Source: Pseudomonadota bacterium (GTDB taxonomy: Bacteria > Desulfobacterota > Desulfobulbia > Desulfobulbales > Desulfurivibrionaceae). Taken from it: a stretch of 44,434 nucleotides of DNA. The notes under the pieces are model-generated. The model searched no databases, was not told the DNA's origin, and saw only the letters and a list, made by a program, of their open reading frames with translations. Position numbers and translations under genes: made by a program. Positions 28,129 to 36,869 of the stretch are shown here, in pieces. The stretch spans positions 1 to 44,434 of the forward strand of contig JAHJTI010000194.1 in assembly GCA_018829945.1 (NCBI GenBank), in the 5' to 3' direction. Numbering within the stretch: the first letter of the stretch is position 1; every line of letters starts with the position of its first letter.

Positions 28129-28153
28129 CATTTGTAACTTAATGGCAAAGCGT

Positions 28154-28183
28154 AAAGAGCCTGCCGTGTGCAGGCTCTTTTTG
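28154..28183 (+). terminator. Intrinsic terminator closing the chemosensory locus
   Basis: A perfect 11-bp stem, AAAGAGCCTGC (28154-28164) with GCAGGCTCTTT (28170-28180), closes a 5-base loop and is followed by T residues. Confidence 0.92.
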
Positions 28184-28184
28184 T

Positions 28185-28213
28185 TTGACCCGAAAGGTTT
28201 TCTTCCGTACTAT
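28185..28213 (+). promoter_or_regulatory. Sigma70-type promoter for fbp
   Basis: TTGACC (28185-28190), 17-base spacer, TACTAT (28208-28213), about 70 bases before the fbp start. Confidence 0.6.
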
Positions 28214-28285
28214 TCCGCAGGGAATGCGCCTTGCCAATCCAGCCGTCGTGCTGAACCTTTAGCCTAAGTTTGCATGGGGAGAGAA

Positions 28286-29311
28286 ATGAGTAAATCGTTT
28301 GGAATCACCGTAAGTCGTCATATCATGGACAGTCAGCGCCTGCACCCTGAGGCCACCGGCGACTTGTCCGGTCTGCTCAGCGAGTTGATCGTGGCGGCTA
28401 AAACAATCAATGCTGAAGTCAACATGGCAGGATTGGCCGATGTTCTGGGGATGGCCGGAAAAACGAATATTCAGGGCGAACATGTGCAAAAGCTCGATGA
28501 CCTGGCCAACAACACCATCAAGCGCCGCATGGCCCGTTGCGGATATATCTGCGTGATGACCTCCGAGGAGGAAGCGGACATCATTCCCGTGGCCGAGGGG
28601 AGCGCGGGAAAATATACCCTTGCCTTTGATCAGCTGGACGGCTCATCCAATATTGATGTCTATGTGAGCATCGGCACCATTTTTTCCATTCATCGGCGCA
28701 AATCCACAAACGACATCACGCCCCAGGGCGATGAGGCCGATTTGCTGCAAAAGGGACGGGTTCAGGTGGCTGCCGGCTATATCATTTATGGTTCCAGCAC
28801 CATGATGGTTTTTACCACAGGGGAGGGAGTGCACGGTTTTACCCTTGATCCCAGCGTCGGCGAGTTCTATCTGTCGCATCCTGACATCATGATTCCCGAG
28901 CGGAGCAAATACTTCAGTGTTAATGAGGGGAATTACAACTTCTGGAACAGCGAAGTCCGGCGGTTTGTTGATTATATGAAGGAAAATGATAAGGAAACCG
29001 GCCGTCCTTACAACGGCCGGTACATTGGCTCATTGGTGGCCGATTTCCACCGCAATCTCATTGCCGGAGGAATTTTTCTTTACCCGCGAGATAACCGGAA
29101 TCCGGCCAAGCCCCATGGCAAACTGCGCCTGTTGTACGAGGCTGCGCCTCTGGCTTTTTTGGTGGAACAGGCAGGTGGCAGGGCCATTACTGATGATGGC
29201 ACGAATATTATGGATATCCAGCCCGAGTCGCTGCACCAGCGGGTGCCGCTGGTTATTGGCTGTCGCCATGAAGTGGATATGTTTGAGGAGTTTGTGGCAG
29301 GGAAACGGTGA
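28286..29311 (+). CDS. fbp: Class I fructose-1,6-bisphosphatase
   Basis: Hydrolyses fructose-1,6-bisphosphate to fructose-6-phosphate, the committed gluconeogenic step. The 341 residues show NIQGEHVQKLDDLAN, the metal-binding SEEEAD, FDQLDGSSNID (Asp115 and Asp118), the AMP/sugar region YIGSLVADFHRN, and KLRLLYEAAPLAFLVEQAGG with the substrate lysine. The usual DPLDGSS motif reads DQLDGSS here. ATG 28286 has GGGGAGAGAA upstream; the ATG at 28274 is part of that ribosome-binding region and is less likely. It is convergent with glnS across a strong bidirectional terminator. Confidence 0.93.
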   Translation: MSKSFGITVSRHIMDSQRLHPEATGDLSGLLSELIVAAKTINAEVNMAGLADVLGMAGKTNIQGEHVQKLDDLANNTIKRRMARCGYICVMTSEEEADIIPVAEGSAGKYTLAFDQLDGSSNIDVYVSIGTIFSIHRRKSTNDITPQGDEADLLQKGRVQVAAGYIIYGSSTMMVFTTGEGVHGFTLDPSVGEFYLSHPDIMIPERSKYFSVNEGNYNFWNSEVRRFVDYMKENDKETGRPYNGRYIGSLVADFHRNLIAGGIFLYPRDNRNPAKPHGKLRLLYEAAPLAFLVEQAGGRAITDDGTNIMDIQPESLHQRVPLVIGCRHEVDMFEEFVAGKR

Positions 29312-29441
29312 AAGGTGCAAGGCGAAAGGTTAAAGGCGTAAGGCGAAAGATCAAGACAAGCGGGAAAAAAAATGGCGCGGGGAATCCTTCCCGCGCCATT
29401 TTTTTTTAAAACCTTTAACCTTGTACCTTTAACCTTTGGCC
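29307..29441. repeat. Inverted heptamer arrays flanking the fbp-glnS terminator
   Basis: Left array: GGTGAAA, GGTGCAA, GGCGAAA, GGTTAAA, GGCGTAA, GGCGAAA (about 29308-29350). Right array: the reverse-complement type, ACCTTTA/CCTTGTA/CCTTTAA (about 29409-29440). The fbp stop and the last codons of glnS (Lys-Ala-Lys-Gly-stop) are written in the repeats. The pattern is the same as at 3810-3895. Confidence 0.8.
29365..29407. terminator. Bidirectional intrinsic terminator between fbp and glnS
   Basis: The stem AATGGCGCGGG (29371-29381) pairs perfectly with CCCGCGCCATT (29390-29400) around an 8-base loop. An A8 run precedes it and a T9 run follows, so it works in both directions. Confidence 0.95.
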
Positions 29442-31114
29442 TTTTCTTTCTCCCAGGTGTCGCGCAAAGTAACAGTCCGGTTGAATACGGGCTTGTCGCC
29501 TTTGGAGTCCTTTGTGTCCACGCAAAAATACCCCTGGCGCTCAAACTGGTATCGGCTACCGGGCTCGGCATTGGCCAGGCTCGCTTCGACAAGGCAATCC
29601 CCAAGAACGACCAGCGATTCCGGATTGACAAAAGCTTTGAAGTCAGCCCCGCCGGCGTCCGGGCTTTCCTCGGTAAAGAGCCTGTCGTAGAGACGCACCT
29701 CCGCAGGTATGCCATGGGCGGCGGATACCCAGTGAATAGTGCCCTTGACCTTACGGCCATCCGGGGCGGAGCCTCCCAGGGTCTCCGGATCATAGGTGCA
29801 ATGCAACTCGATGATTTCGCCGGTCTCGTCCTTGATCACTTTCTCGCACTTGATGAAATAGGCGTAGCGCAGCCGAACCTCACGACCTGGCGCCAGGCGG
29901 AAGAATTTTTTTGCCGGTTCCTCCATGAAGTCTTCCCGTTCGATATATACCTCCCGACTAAAGGGAACCTGGCGTTCGCCCATTTCCGGTTGCTGCGGAT
30001 GGTTCTGGGCAGTGAGGTTCTCCGTGCGGTCTTCGGGATAGTTGGTGATCACCACCTTGAGCGGAGCGAGCACACCCATTACCCGAACGGCGGTTTCGTT
30101 GAGATCCTCGCGAACGCAGTGTTCCAGCAGGGCCACATCCACCACGCTGTCTTTTTTTGCCACTCCGATCTTCTCGCAAAAGCTGCGCAATGCCGCCGGG
30201 GTATAGCCGCGGCGGCGGATGCCGGAAAGGGTCGGCATCCGGGGATCGTCCCAGCCCGCAACATGTCTTTCATTGACCAGTTGCAGGAGCTTGCGCTTGC
30301 TGACCACAGTATAGCTGAGGTTTAAGCGGGCGAATTCGATCTGGCGCGGGTGACAAGGGGTCGGCAGGTTGTCGAGGGTCCAGTCGTAGAGGGGCCGGTG
30401 ATCGGCAAACTCCAGGGTGCAGAGCGAGTGGGTCACTCCTTCCAGCGCATCGGAAATGGGGTGGGTGTAATCGTACATAGGGTAGATGCACCATGTGTCG
30501 CCGGTGCGGTGGTGGCTGGCATGCAGGATACGGTAGAGCACCGGATCGCGCATGTTCATGTTGCCGGAGGCCATGTCGATTTTTGCCCGCAGAACGCGGG
30601 TTCCATCCGGATATTCTCCACCCCGCATACGGCGGAACAGATCGAGGTTTTCCTCGACCGATCGCTCCCGAAAGGGGCTGTTTCTGCCCGGCTCGGTGAG
30701 AGTGCCGCGATAGCTTCGGGTATCCTCGGCGGAGAGATCGCAGACGTAAGCCTTGCCTGTGGTGATCAGATGCTCGGCGTATTCGTAGAGCTGGTCGAAA
30801 TAATCCGAGGCAAAATAGAGATGTTCCCCCCAGTCAAAGCCGAGCCAGCGGACATTGTCCTTGATGGACTCGACATACTCCTGCTCTTCCTTGGTGGGAT
30901 TGGTGTCGTCGAAACGAAGATGGCAGCGGGCCCCTGTGTTTTCTTTGGCTATGCCGAAGTTGAGGCAGATGGATTTGGCGTGGCCGATGTGAAGATAACC
31001 GTTGGGCTCCGGCGGGAAGCGGGTGACGATCTGATCGTGCTTGCCGGAGGCGAGGTCGTTGGCAACGATGGTGCGAATGAAGTCGGAGGAGGCCTGAAGA
31101 TCATTGATACTCAT
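29429..31114 (-). CDS. glnS: Glutaminyl-tRNA synthetase
   Basis: Charges tRNA-Gln with glutamine. The 561 residues form a class I catalytic core with [16 protein letters not shown] (HIGH at 42-45), the bacterial GlnS insertion, and the KMSKS-equivalent VVSKRKL near 262. Beta-barrel anticodon-binding domains occupy the C-terminal 220 residues. The length is normal. A separate gltX follows upstream, so both specificities are present in one place. ATG 31114 starts MSINDLQ; a 77-base gap separates it from gltX. The last residues are encoded inside a heptamer repeat. Confidence 0.95.
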   Translation of the reverse strand: MSINDLQASSDFIRTIVANDLASGKHDQIVTRFPPEPNGYLHIGHAKSICLNFGIAKENTGARCHLRFDDTNPTKEEQEYVESIKDNVRWLGFDWGEHLYFASDYFDQLYEYAEHLITTGKAYVCDLSAEDTRSYRGTLTEPGRNSPFRERSVEENLDLFRRMRGGEYPDGTRVLRAKIDMASGNMNMRDPVLYRILHASHHRTGDTWCIYPMYDYTHPISDALEGVTHSLCTLEFADHRPLYDWTLDNLPTPCHPRQIEFARLNLSYTVVSKRKLLQLVNERHVAGWDDPRMPTLSGIRRRGYTPAALRSFCEKIGVAKKDSVVDVALLEHCVREDLNETAVRVMGVLAPLKVVITNYPEDRTENLTAQNHPQQPEMGERQVPFSREVYIEREDFMEEPAKKFFRLAPGREVRLRYAYFIKCEKVIKDETGEIIELHCTYDPETLGGSAPDGRKVKGTIHWVSAAHGIPAEVRLYDRLFTEESPDAGGADFKAFVNPESLVVLGDCLVEASLANAEPGSRYQFERQGYFCVDTKDSKGDKPVFNRTVTLRDTWEKEKAKG

Positions 31115-31191
31115 ATGTCATCCCCAATATTGCCGGGAATACAGTTTCCCTGGCGCATAGTCTATATTGTTTCGATTTGTGCAATATTGCT

Positions 31192-32670
31192 TCAGGCAAA
31201 GTATTTCGCTACATCACGCAATCGGGTTACTACCCGATGCTTGCCGATCTGGGCAAAAACCTCAAACATGCTCGGTCCCTTGACTTGACCGGTGATAACC
31301 GCCCGAGCTCCGTTGACCAGAACCCCAACCTTAACTCCAAGTTCCTCGGCAAACTCCCGGCAGACCCGTTCCGTCTCGTCGTGGCTGAGTTCCGGCAGGG
31401 ACTCGAAGCGGTCGGCCAATTTGGGCAGCCAGTCCTTGAGATCCGGGTGTTTCAGCACGTTTTTGGCAAGGGCTGTTTCGTCCAAAGTATAGTCATCGGC
31501 AAACCAGGCCCGGCCCAAAGAGGCAAAATCCTTCAAGGTGTGAAAGCGTTCCCTGGTCATGTCCAGGGTCTTGAGGAACCACTGTTTTTTCTCGCCATCG
31601 TATGACGGATCCCACAGCCCCTCTTTTTCAAACTCTCCTTTCACCAGGGAGGCGATCTCCTCAATGGGCAGGGTACGCAGGTAATGGGCATTGATATTGA
31701 TCGCCTTGGGATCGGTGAAAAATTTCGGGTCGTCCTTACGGTAGTTGAAGATGGAGTTGGAGCGCGTGATGCCGGAAAGATCGAAGGCCTCAATGAGCTC
31801 TTCCCGGGAGAAGATTTCGCGGTCATCCGAGGTGGACCAACCGAGGAGAACGAGAAAGTTTGCCAGCGCCCAGGGAAGAAACCCTTGTTCCCGGTAAAAC
31901 TGAACCGAAACAATCTCGCCGTGGCTACGTTTGGAAATTTTGGCTTTGTTCAAATCAAGGGTCAGCGGCATGTGAGCGAAGGTCGGCAATTCTGCACCCA
32001 GAGCCCTGTAAAGCAGAATCTGGCGCGGGGTGTTGCTCAAGCCGTCCTGGCCACGGATTACGTGGGTGATCCGGTCGCGAATGTCGTCCACCACGTTGCA
32101 GAGCAGATACAGGGGCATGCCGTTTGAGCGGACGATGACAAAATCCTCGATATCTTCGTAGGCGCGTTCAACCCGCCCGTAAACCTCATCGTCAAACCCG
32201 ACCTTTCCTGCTTCCTGCGGCACCTTGAAACGGATGACATACGGAAGGTTTTTGATCTCATTTTCCCGAACCTGATCCGGGCTGAGCTTGCGGCAGACGC
32301 CATCGTAGCGGTAGTCGCCTTTGGCTGCCGCAGCGGCTTCCCGTTTGGCCTCAAGTTCTTCCTTGCTGCAAAAACATTTGTAGGCGTTGCCGTCAGCCAA
32401 CAGTTTTTGGGCGGCGGCAACGTGCTCTTTGGCATATTCCGACTGAAAATAAGGGCCTTCGTCCCAATCAACCCCGAGCCATTGCAACCCGTCGAGAATC
32501 CCTTGGATGGATTCCTGGGTGGAGCGTTCCGCGTCCGTATCCTCAATGCGCAATACCAGCTTTCCCCCGTGTTTGCGGGCAAACAGCCAGTTGTAGATGG
32601 CCGTCCTGGCCCCGCCGATATGAAGATATCCGGTCGGGCTTGGTGGGAAGCGTACTCGTACTTCGGTCAT
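31192..32670 (-). CDS. gltX: Glutamyl-tRNA synthetase
   Basis: Charges tRNA-Glu. The 492 residues carry RFPPSPTGYLHIGGART (HIGH variant), LRIEDTD, a cysteine-containing insert (KCFCSKEEL and later GVCRKL), and KISKRSHGE as the KMSKS loop. A helical anticodon-binding domain lies at the C-terminus. ATG 32670 has GGAGAAGACC before it. The frame is open 24 codons farther but without a ribosome-binding site. A minus-strand promoter lies at 32746-32774. Confidence 0.95.
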   Translation of the reverse strand: MTEVRVRFPPSPTGYLHIGGARTAIYNWLFARKHGGKLVLRIEDTDAERSTQESIQGILDGLQWLGVDWDEGPYFQSEYAKEHVAAAQKLLADGNAYKCFCSKEELEAKREAAAAAKGDYRYDGVCRKLSPDQVRENEIKNLPYVIRFKVPQEAGKVGFDDEVYGRVERAYEDIEDFVIVRSNGMPLYLLCNVVDDIRDRITHVIRGQDGLSNTPRQILLYRALGAELPTFAHMPLTLDLNKAKISKRSHGEIVSVQFYREQGFLPWALANFLVLLGWSTSDDREIFSREELIEAFDLSGITRSNSIFNYRKDDPKFFTDPKAININAHYLRTLPIEEIASLVKGEFEKEGLWDPSYDGEKKQWFLKTLDMTRERFHTLKDFASLGRAWFADDYTLDETALAKNVLKHPDLKDWLPKLADRFESLPELSHDETERVCREFAEELGVKVGVLVNGARAVITGQVKGPSMFEVFAQIGKHRVVTRLRDVAKYFA

Positions 32671-32745
32671 GGTCTTCTCCTTGCAAAAAAAATGAGCAAC
32701 GCGGAGCAGGCTGCGCGTTGCGGGCAGATCGTATTCAAGCAATGT

Positions 32746-32774
32746 TTTATATATCGTTTTACCGGGTTATTCAA
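32746..32774 (-). promoter_or_regulatory. Candidate promoter for gltX (and glnS)
   Basis: On the minus strand, TTGAAT (32774-32769), 17-base spacer, TATAAA (32751-32746), about 75 bases before the gltX start. Confidence 0.6.
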
Positions 32775-32844
32775 GAGGATGCTTGGGAAAAAGCAAGGGA
32801 GGCGAGGCGGGGATGGCGCAGGGATTATTATTTCTCTCAAGGGA

Positions 32845-32872
32845 TTGCTTTATCTTTAATGAAAACTATAGT
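32845..32872 (+). promoter_or_regulatory. Candidate promoter for the small unknown protein
   Basis: TTGCTT (32845-32850), 16-base spacer, TATAGT (32867-32872), about 80 bases before ATG 32955. The overlapping TATGAT at 32872-32877 is an alternative -10. Confidence 0.5.
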
Positions 32873-32954
32873 ATGATAATAACGTGACAATCTGCTTGCA
32901 GTCCGTCAGCGGGTTACGCAGAAACGGATGCTTATGCACAAGGGAGGTGGAACA

Positions 32955-33290
32955 ATGCCTTTAGATCCCAGCTCTACTTCAGTACAGACCAATGTCAGGA
33001 CAGAACGGCCTGTTTCACCGTATGGGGGCTCAGAAGGAGAAAAGAGGGCGAAGAGCAACCGGTCGGAATCGGGGCAGACCAGTCAGGCCTCACCCGATGT
33101 CGTGACCAGGATCTCCGCCGCGGCCTTGGAGGCCTCCAGGGCAGTCACCCAGTCGGGACAAGCCGCAGATCAGAATGCGCCAGAAGAATTGGTGCGTGAG
33201 TCTGAAAGGCGCGAGCCACCGCCAAGGCAGCCACAAGAACAAAGGACTCAGACGCAGCAACGGTCACGTGGAGTGAATGTGGTCGTCTGA
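32955..33290 (+). CDS. Small low-complexity protein of unknown function
   Basis: Not recognised. A 111-residue hydrophilic protein rich in Ser, Gln, Arg and Glu, with no cysteine, no signal peptide and no TM segment. One likely helix (VVTRISAAALEASRAV, about 55-70) lies between disordered-looking stretches, and the last residues are a hydrophobic GVNVVV. An excellent ribosome-binding site (AAGGGAGGTGG) precedes ATG 32955, a promoter lies upstream and an intrinsic terminator downstream, so it looks like a real monocistronic gene. The charged body and short hydrophobic end could be a partner-binding tail; that is a guess. Confidence 0.65.
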   Translation: MPLDPSSTSVQTNVRTERPVSPYGGSEGEKRAKSNRSESGQTSQASPDVVTRISAAALEASRAVTQSGQAADQNAPEELVRESERREPPPRQPQEQRTQTQQRSRGVNVVV

Positions 33291-33314
33291 TCAGTAATAT
33301 AACAGCAGGGTTAT

Positions 33315-33354
33315 AAACGGGGTCGATTCTTCAGGAGTCGGCCCCGTTTTTTTT
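33315..33354. terminator. Bidirectional terminator between the small protein gene and era
   Basis: AAACGGGG (33315-33322) pairs with CCCCGTTT (33342-33349), the stem extending inward with mostly paired bases to a 5-base loop. A T8 run follows on the plus strand. It overlaps the era stop. Confidence 0.85.
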
Positions 33355-34252
33355 AAAAGCCAAGTTCCCTGAGGAAGCGGGGATCGCTGGTCCAATCCTT
33401 TTGTACCTTCACCCAAAGCTTGAGAAGCACATGCTGATCGAGGAGTTCCTCAATGTCTTTCCGGGCGGCTTGTCCCAATTGTTTCAGCTTGCTGCCGTTC
33501 TTGCCGATGATAATGCCTTTCTGCGAGTCCTTTTCCACATAGATGGTGGCGTGAATCGTTATCAGCTGTTTGGCTTCGTTTTCCTTGAAACTCTCAATCG
33601 TTACCGCAGTTGAATAGGGTATCTCCTGTCCGGTCTGCAGAAAGATTTTTTCCCGGATGATCTCTGCGACAATGAATCGTTCGCTGGCATCGGTGGGGAT
33701 ATCCTCCGGATACAGGCGCGGCCCGGTGGGGAGCAGGGAGCAAAGCTCCCGGATGACCAGATCGGTGCCGTCGTTCGCTTTGGCCGAGAGGGGCAGGATC
33801 GTTTGGAACGGGTAGAGTTCCTGGTAAGTGGCTATAATGGGCAGCAACTTTTCCTTGTCGATGAGATCCATCTTGTTCAGCAGCAAGAGCACGGGTTTGT
33901 CGATGCCGTCAAGCCATCGGGTCGGGGTATTGGTCGTGTTCGGCAGGGGCATGGTGACGTCCACCATGAAGACAATGGCGTCCACATCGGCAAGGCTGCC
34001 GAGGGCGATTTTTACCATCTCGAGATTCAGGGGGCTTCTCGCTTTATGGATGCCGGGGGTGTCCAACATGATGATCTGGTAATCCGGTCCGTTGACGATG
34101 CCGAGGATGCGGTTACGGGTGGTTTGCGGCTTTGGCGAGACAATGGATATCTTCTGGCCTAGCAGGCTGTTCAGCAATGTGGATTTGCCGACGTTGGGCG
34201 GCCCGATAAGGGCGACAATGCCGGATTTTACCTGTTCCTGGGTGTTGTTCAT
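33353..34252 (-). CDS. era: GTPase Era
   Basis: Ribosome-associated GTPase for 16S rRNA maturation and 30S assembly. The 299 residues have G1 GPPNVGKST, G2 region KPQTTRNRILG, G3 DTPGIH, G4 NKMDLID and G5 SAKAND. A C-terminal KH domain (about 200-299) contains GKNGSKLKQLG, the family GxxG-type loop. ATG 34252 begins MNNTQEQ. It is convergent with the small unknown gene across a shared terminator and divergent from the RNase gene. Confidence 0.95.
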   Translation of the reverse strand: MNNTQEQVKSGIVALIGPPNVGKSTLLNSLLGQKISIVSPKPQTTRNRILGIVNGPDYQIIMLDTPGIHKARSPLNLEMVKIALGSLADVDAIVFMVDVTMPLPNTTNTPTRWLDGIDKPVLLLLNKMDLIDKEKLLPIIATYQELYPFQTILPLSAKANDGTDLVIRELCSLLPTGPRLYPEDIPTDASERFIVAEIIREKIFLQTGQEIPYSTAVTIESFKENEAKQLITIHATIYVEKDSQKGIIIGKNGSKLKQLGQAARKDIEELLDQHVLLKLWVKVQKDWTSDPRFLRELGF

Positions 34253-34641
34253 GGGGGCCGGTGCGCTCGTGTGTGTTGATGGGGAAAAACAACATGTTAC
34301 TTACCAGCATTTCTGATTTTTCGCATCCCCTCTCTTTTTCGCGGTCACGGAAAAAGATGACAATCCCTGGAATAGCTGGTACACAATGGCCAGTTTCCCT
34401 AAACCGTCCGGTAACATCACATCTGCTTCGCCGCTACGCTGCTGTCATCGGCTTGTTTATGTGCATAGCTCACTTCGCAGGCCTCTTTGTCGGCACTTCT
34501 GCCGAGAATTGACACTCGCATCTGCGGTGCTGCCGAACAGTTACTTTTTTTCTTGATACCACCGACAGTGTCGCCGGATTCCCCCTCAATTATTATCCAG
34601 CAGAATTTCCGGCGCGCTTTTTCATTATAAGGACATATCGT
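34253..34641. other. 389-bp spacer between divergent era and the RNase II-family gene
   Basis: No gene seen. It holds the second copy of the palindromic element (34399-34545). No convincing -35/-10 pair was identified for either flanking gene. Confidence 0.6.
34399..34545. repeat. 147-bp palindromic intergenic element (copy 2)
   Basis: The left end TAAACCGTCCGGTAAC... and the reverse complement of the right end GTAACTGTTCGGCAGC... form an imperfect inverted repeat of about 27 bases. The left side contains CACATCTGCTT and the right side CTCGCATCTG, as in copy 1 at 11260-11374. An inner palindromic part includes TATGTGCATA (34458-34467) and TGTCGGCA/TGCCGAGA arms. Confidence 0.7.
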
Positions 34642-36636
34642 ATGGCTTTGCAGGGCGCAATCATTGAATACATGGAACAGGGCAGGTTTATCTGCGCCAT
34701 GGTTCTTGACGAGGACAGCAAGCGGCTGCGCCTTGTTAACCAGAATGGCAGGGAAGTGAATCTTCCGCTGTCGCGCCTGTTGCACCAATCGTCAAAACGC
34801 CATTCTCTTGCTCTTAGCCGGGATGAGCAACTCCGCTTGCTTAAGGAGGCGGACCAGACCCGCCAGGCCATGATGCAACTATTCGACCTGGCTGACATAT
34901 GGCAATTGGCAAGCGAAGAGGAGGGGGGAAGCTTCAGTCCGAATTTCCTTGCCGAGTTGGCCTTTGGGGAAGATGCCACGGATAATCACGTCGCCGCCTT
35001 TTTGCGTTCCATTTTTGTGGATCGTCTCTATTTCAAATACAAGGAAGGTATGGTGCTTGCCCACAGCCCGGAAGCGGTTGACAGCTTGCGCTTGAAGCAG
35101 GAAAGAGAAAAAGAGCAGGAGGTGCTGATGAGCACCGGGGCCTTGGCTCTTAAGCGCCTCTGGGAGGGGGACAGCACGGTGGAGTGGCCGGAGCGCGACC
35201 GCTGCCTCAGTCTGTTGGCTGACTATTATCTTTTTGGCAGCGACTCCGAAGAGAATGAGCTTGCCAGAGAGCTTTTGAAAAAAGCGGCGCTCACTGGCCC
35301 CCACGATGTGTATCATCTTCTGATCAAGGCCGGGGTGTGGCAGGAGCATGAAAATGTGGCTTTATTGCGCTACAGGATCCCGGTGGCTTTTGGTGATGAA
35401 CTTGTGAGCACGGCATCCCAGGCGTCAGAGCCCGTGGCCGAGGACCTTGTCGGCAGGAACAGACGGGATTTCCGGGAATTGCCCCTGCTTACCATTGATG
35501 GCGAATCAACCCGTGATTATGATGATGCCTTGCATGTGGAAAAGCGGGACGATAATTTTCTGGTGGGCATCCATATCTCTGATGTGGCCCATTATGTTAT
35601 GCCTGGAACACCCATCTACGAAGAAGCTGCCCGACGGATGACCTCTCTTTATTTTCCCGAGAATCAGATTCCCATGCTGCCTCCGGCGCTTTCGGAAGGA
35701 GTGTGCAGCTTGGTTGCCGGGAAAGCGAGGGCGGCCCTGAGTGTCATGGTTCTTCTCTCTCCAAAGGGAGAGGTACTGGAATTTGACCTTATCCCGACTT
35801 TGGTTGAGGTGAAGCGGCAGTTGAGTTATCCGGAGGCGGAAAAGCTTGTGGAGAGCGGGGATTGGGAGCTGCAGGCGCTTGCCAGACTCAGCGAGCAGCT
35901 CAAGCAGCGGCGCATCGAAAAAGGGGCCTTGCTTCTGCCTGTGCCGGATGTGAATATCAGCATCGATCAGGAAGGGAAAGTGGCGGTGGCCTTGTCGCCG
36001 GTGGACACCATTTCCCGCAGTCTGGTGGCGGAGTTCATGGTGTTGGCAAATACCCTCTCCGCCCAGTTTGTCGCGGATCGCCAGGCGCCCGGTTTGTTCC
36101 GGGCTCAGGATGAGCCCCATCAGCGGCTGATCGCCGGCGGTGAAAAGGATCTGTTCTCCATTTTTCGTCAGCGCAAGCAGTTAAAGCCGGGGGAGCTTCT
36201 GGTCTATCCCAAGCCCCACAGCGGGGTTGGCGTCATGCAGTATACAACGGTTACTTCTCCCATCCGAAGGTTTCTTGATCTGGTCATGCAGCACCAGATC
36301 AAACATCTGCTTTCCGGCAAGGGCCCGATGTTTTCTGCGGACGAATTCGCGGGGATTGCCGGAGATATCAATACGGTGCTGGCCAAAGTCAACCAAGTAC
36401 GGCGTACGCGGCATCGCTATTGGCTGCTTAGGTTTCTGGAGCAGAAAGTCGGAGCAAGGGTCCAGGCGCTGTTGGTCAATAAAGGGCCGAAGCGAATCAA
36501 TCTGGTTCTGCTTGATTGTTTGATGGATGCAGACATGCCGCCGAGTCAGGCACTTTCGGCAAAGCCGGGGGATGTCGTTTCCGTGCGGCTGTCCAGGGTC
36601 GATGCCCTGGATAATGTTCTGCGGCTGGAGTGGTAA
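34642..36636 (+). CDS. RNase II/RNase R-family 3'-5' exoribonuclease (RNB domain)
   Basis: Degrades RNA processively from the 3' end. It has 664 residues. An N-terminal region of about 250 residues is less conserved. The RNB catalytic domain spans about 280-600, with the metal-binding set IDGESTRDYDDAL (Asp286, Asp292, Asp294, Asp295), ISDVAHYV, FPENQIPMLP and the arginine motif TVTSPIRRFLDLVMQHQI. A short C-terminal OB/S1-like part ends the protein. It is close to RNase II length and shorter than typical RNase R, so I leave the symbol open. ATG 34642 is preceded by AAGGAC. Confidence 0.88.
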   Translation: MALQGAIIEYMEQGRFICAMVLDEDSKRLRLVNQNGREVNLPLSRLLHQSSKRHSLALSRDEQLRLLKEADQTRQAMMQLFDLADIWQLASEEEGGSFSPNFLAELAFGEDATDNHVAAFLRSIFVDRLYFKYKEGMVLAHSPEAVDSLRLKQEREKEQEVLMSTGALALKRLWEGDSTVEWPERDRCLSLLADYYLFGSDSEENELARELLKKAALTGPHDVYHLLIKAGVWQEHENVALLRYRIPVAFGDELVSTASQASEPVAEDLVGRNRRDFRELPLLTIDGESTRDYDDALHVEKRDDNFLVGIHISDVAHYVMPGTPIYEEAARRMTSLYFPENQIPMLPPALSEGVCSLVAGKARAALSVMVLLSPKGEVLEFDLIPTLVEVKRQLSYPEAEKLVESGDWELQALARLSEQLKQRRIEKGALLLPVPDVNISIDQEGKVAVALSPVDTISRSLVAEFMVLANTLSAQFVADRQAPGLFRAQDEPHQRLIAGGEKDLFSIFRQRKQLKPGELLVYPKPHSGVGVMQYTTVTSPIRRFLDLVMQHQIKHLLSGKGPMFSADEFAGIAGDINTVLAKVNQVRRTRHRYWLLRFLEQKVGARVQALLVNKGPKRINLVLLDCLMDADMPPSQALSAKPGDVVSVRLSRVDALDNVLRLEW

Positions 36637-36651
36637 CCTGGGGAGAGGAGA

Positions 36652-36680
36652 GAAAGGCAAGAGGGGTACTCTTGCCTTTC
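36652..36680. terminator. Hairpin between convergent RNase and dual-CXXC genes
   Basis: A perfect 12-bp stem, GAAAGGCAAGAG (36652-36663) with CTCTTGCCTTTC (36669-36680), closes a 5-base loop. The T run is short, so termination strength is uncertain. It overlaps the stop of the dual-CXXC gene. Confidence 0.65.
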
Positions 36681-36849
36681 AGTCGTAAATGATGCAGGTC
36701 CAGCGGGAGAGAATCTCTTCGGTTTCCGCATCCATCTGATCGGCCACTTCGTGGATCTGGTATTCGTGGCCGCATTTTTGGCATTTCATGCGTACCCTGC
36801 GGCAAGACCGGGCGACTTCCAGCTTGCCCTTGCATTTTTTGCACTGCAT
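36679..36849 (-). CDS. Dual-CXXC small zinc-ribbon-like protein
   Basis: A 56-residue protein with two CXXC knuckles, CKKC (3-6) and CQKC (23-26). A basic segment with CRR lies between them, and an acidic helix (HEVADQMDAETEEIL) with a final TCIIYD follows. It resembles the 'dual CXXC motif small (seleno)protein' family that I recall from Desulfobacterota. In this copy the redox positions are ordinary Cys codons. ATG 36849 follows AGGAAAAGGG at a reasonable distance; a GTG at 36873 overlapping the pyrE stop is possible. It is directly downstream of pyrE and probably cotranscribed. Metal binding is likely; the biological role is unknown. Confidence 0.75.
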   Translation of the reverse strand: MQCKKCKGKLEVARSCRRVRMKCQKCGHEYQIHEVADQMDAETEEILSRWTCIIYD

Positions 36850-36869
36850 TCCGTTCCCTTTTCCTGATT

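Noticed and set aside
29372-30325. 317-codon plus-strand frame opposite glnS
   Set aside because: It starts at the shared terminator and is antisense to glnS. No domain visible.
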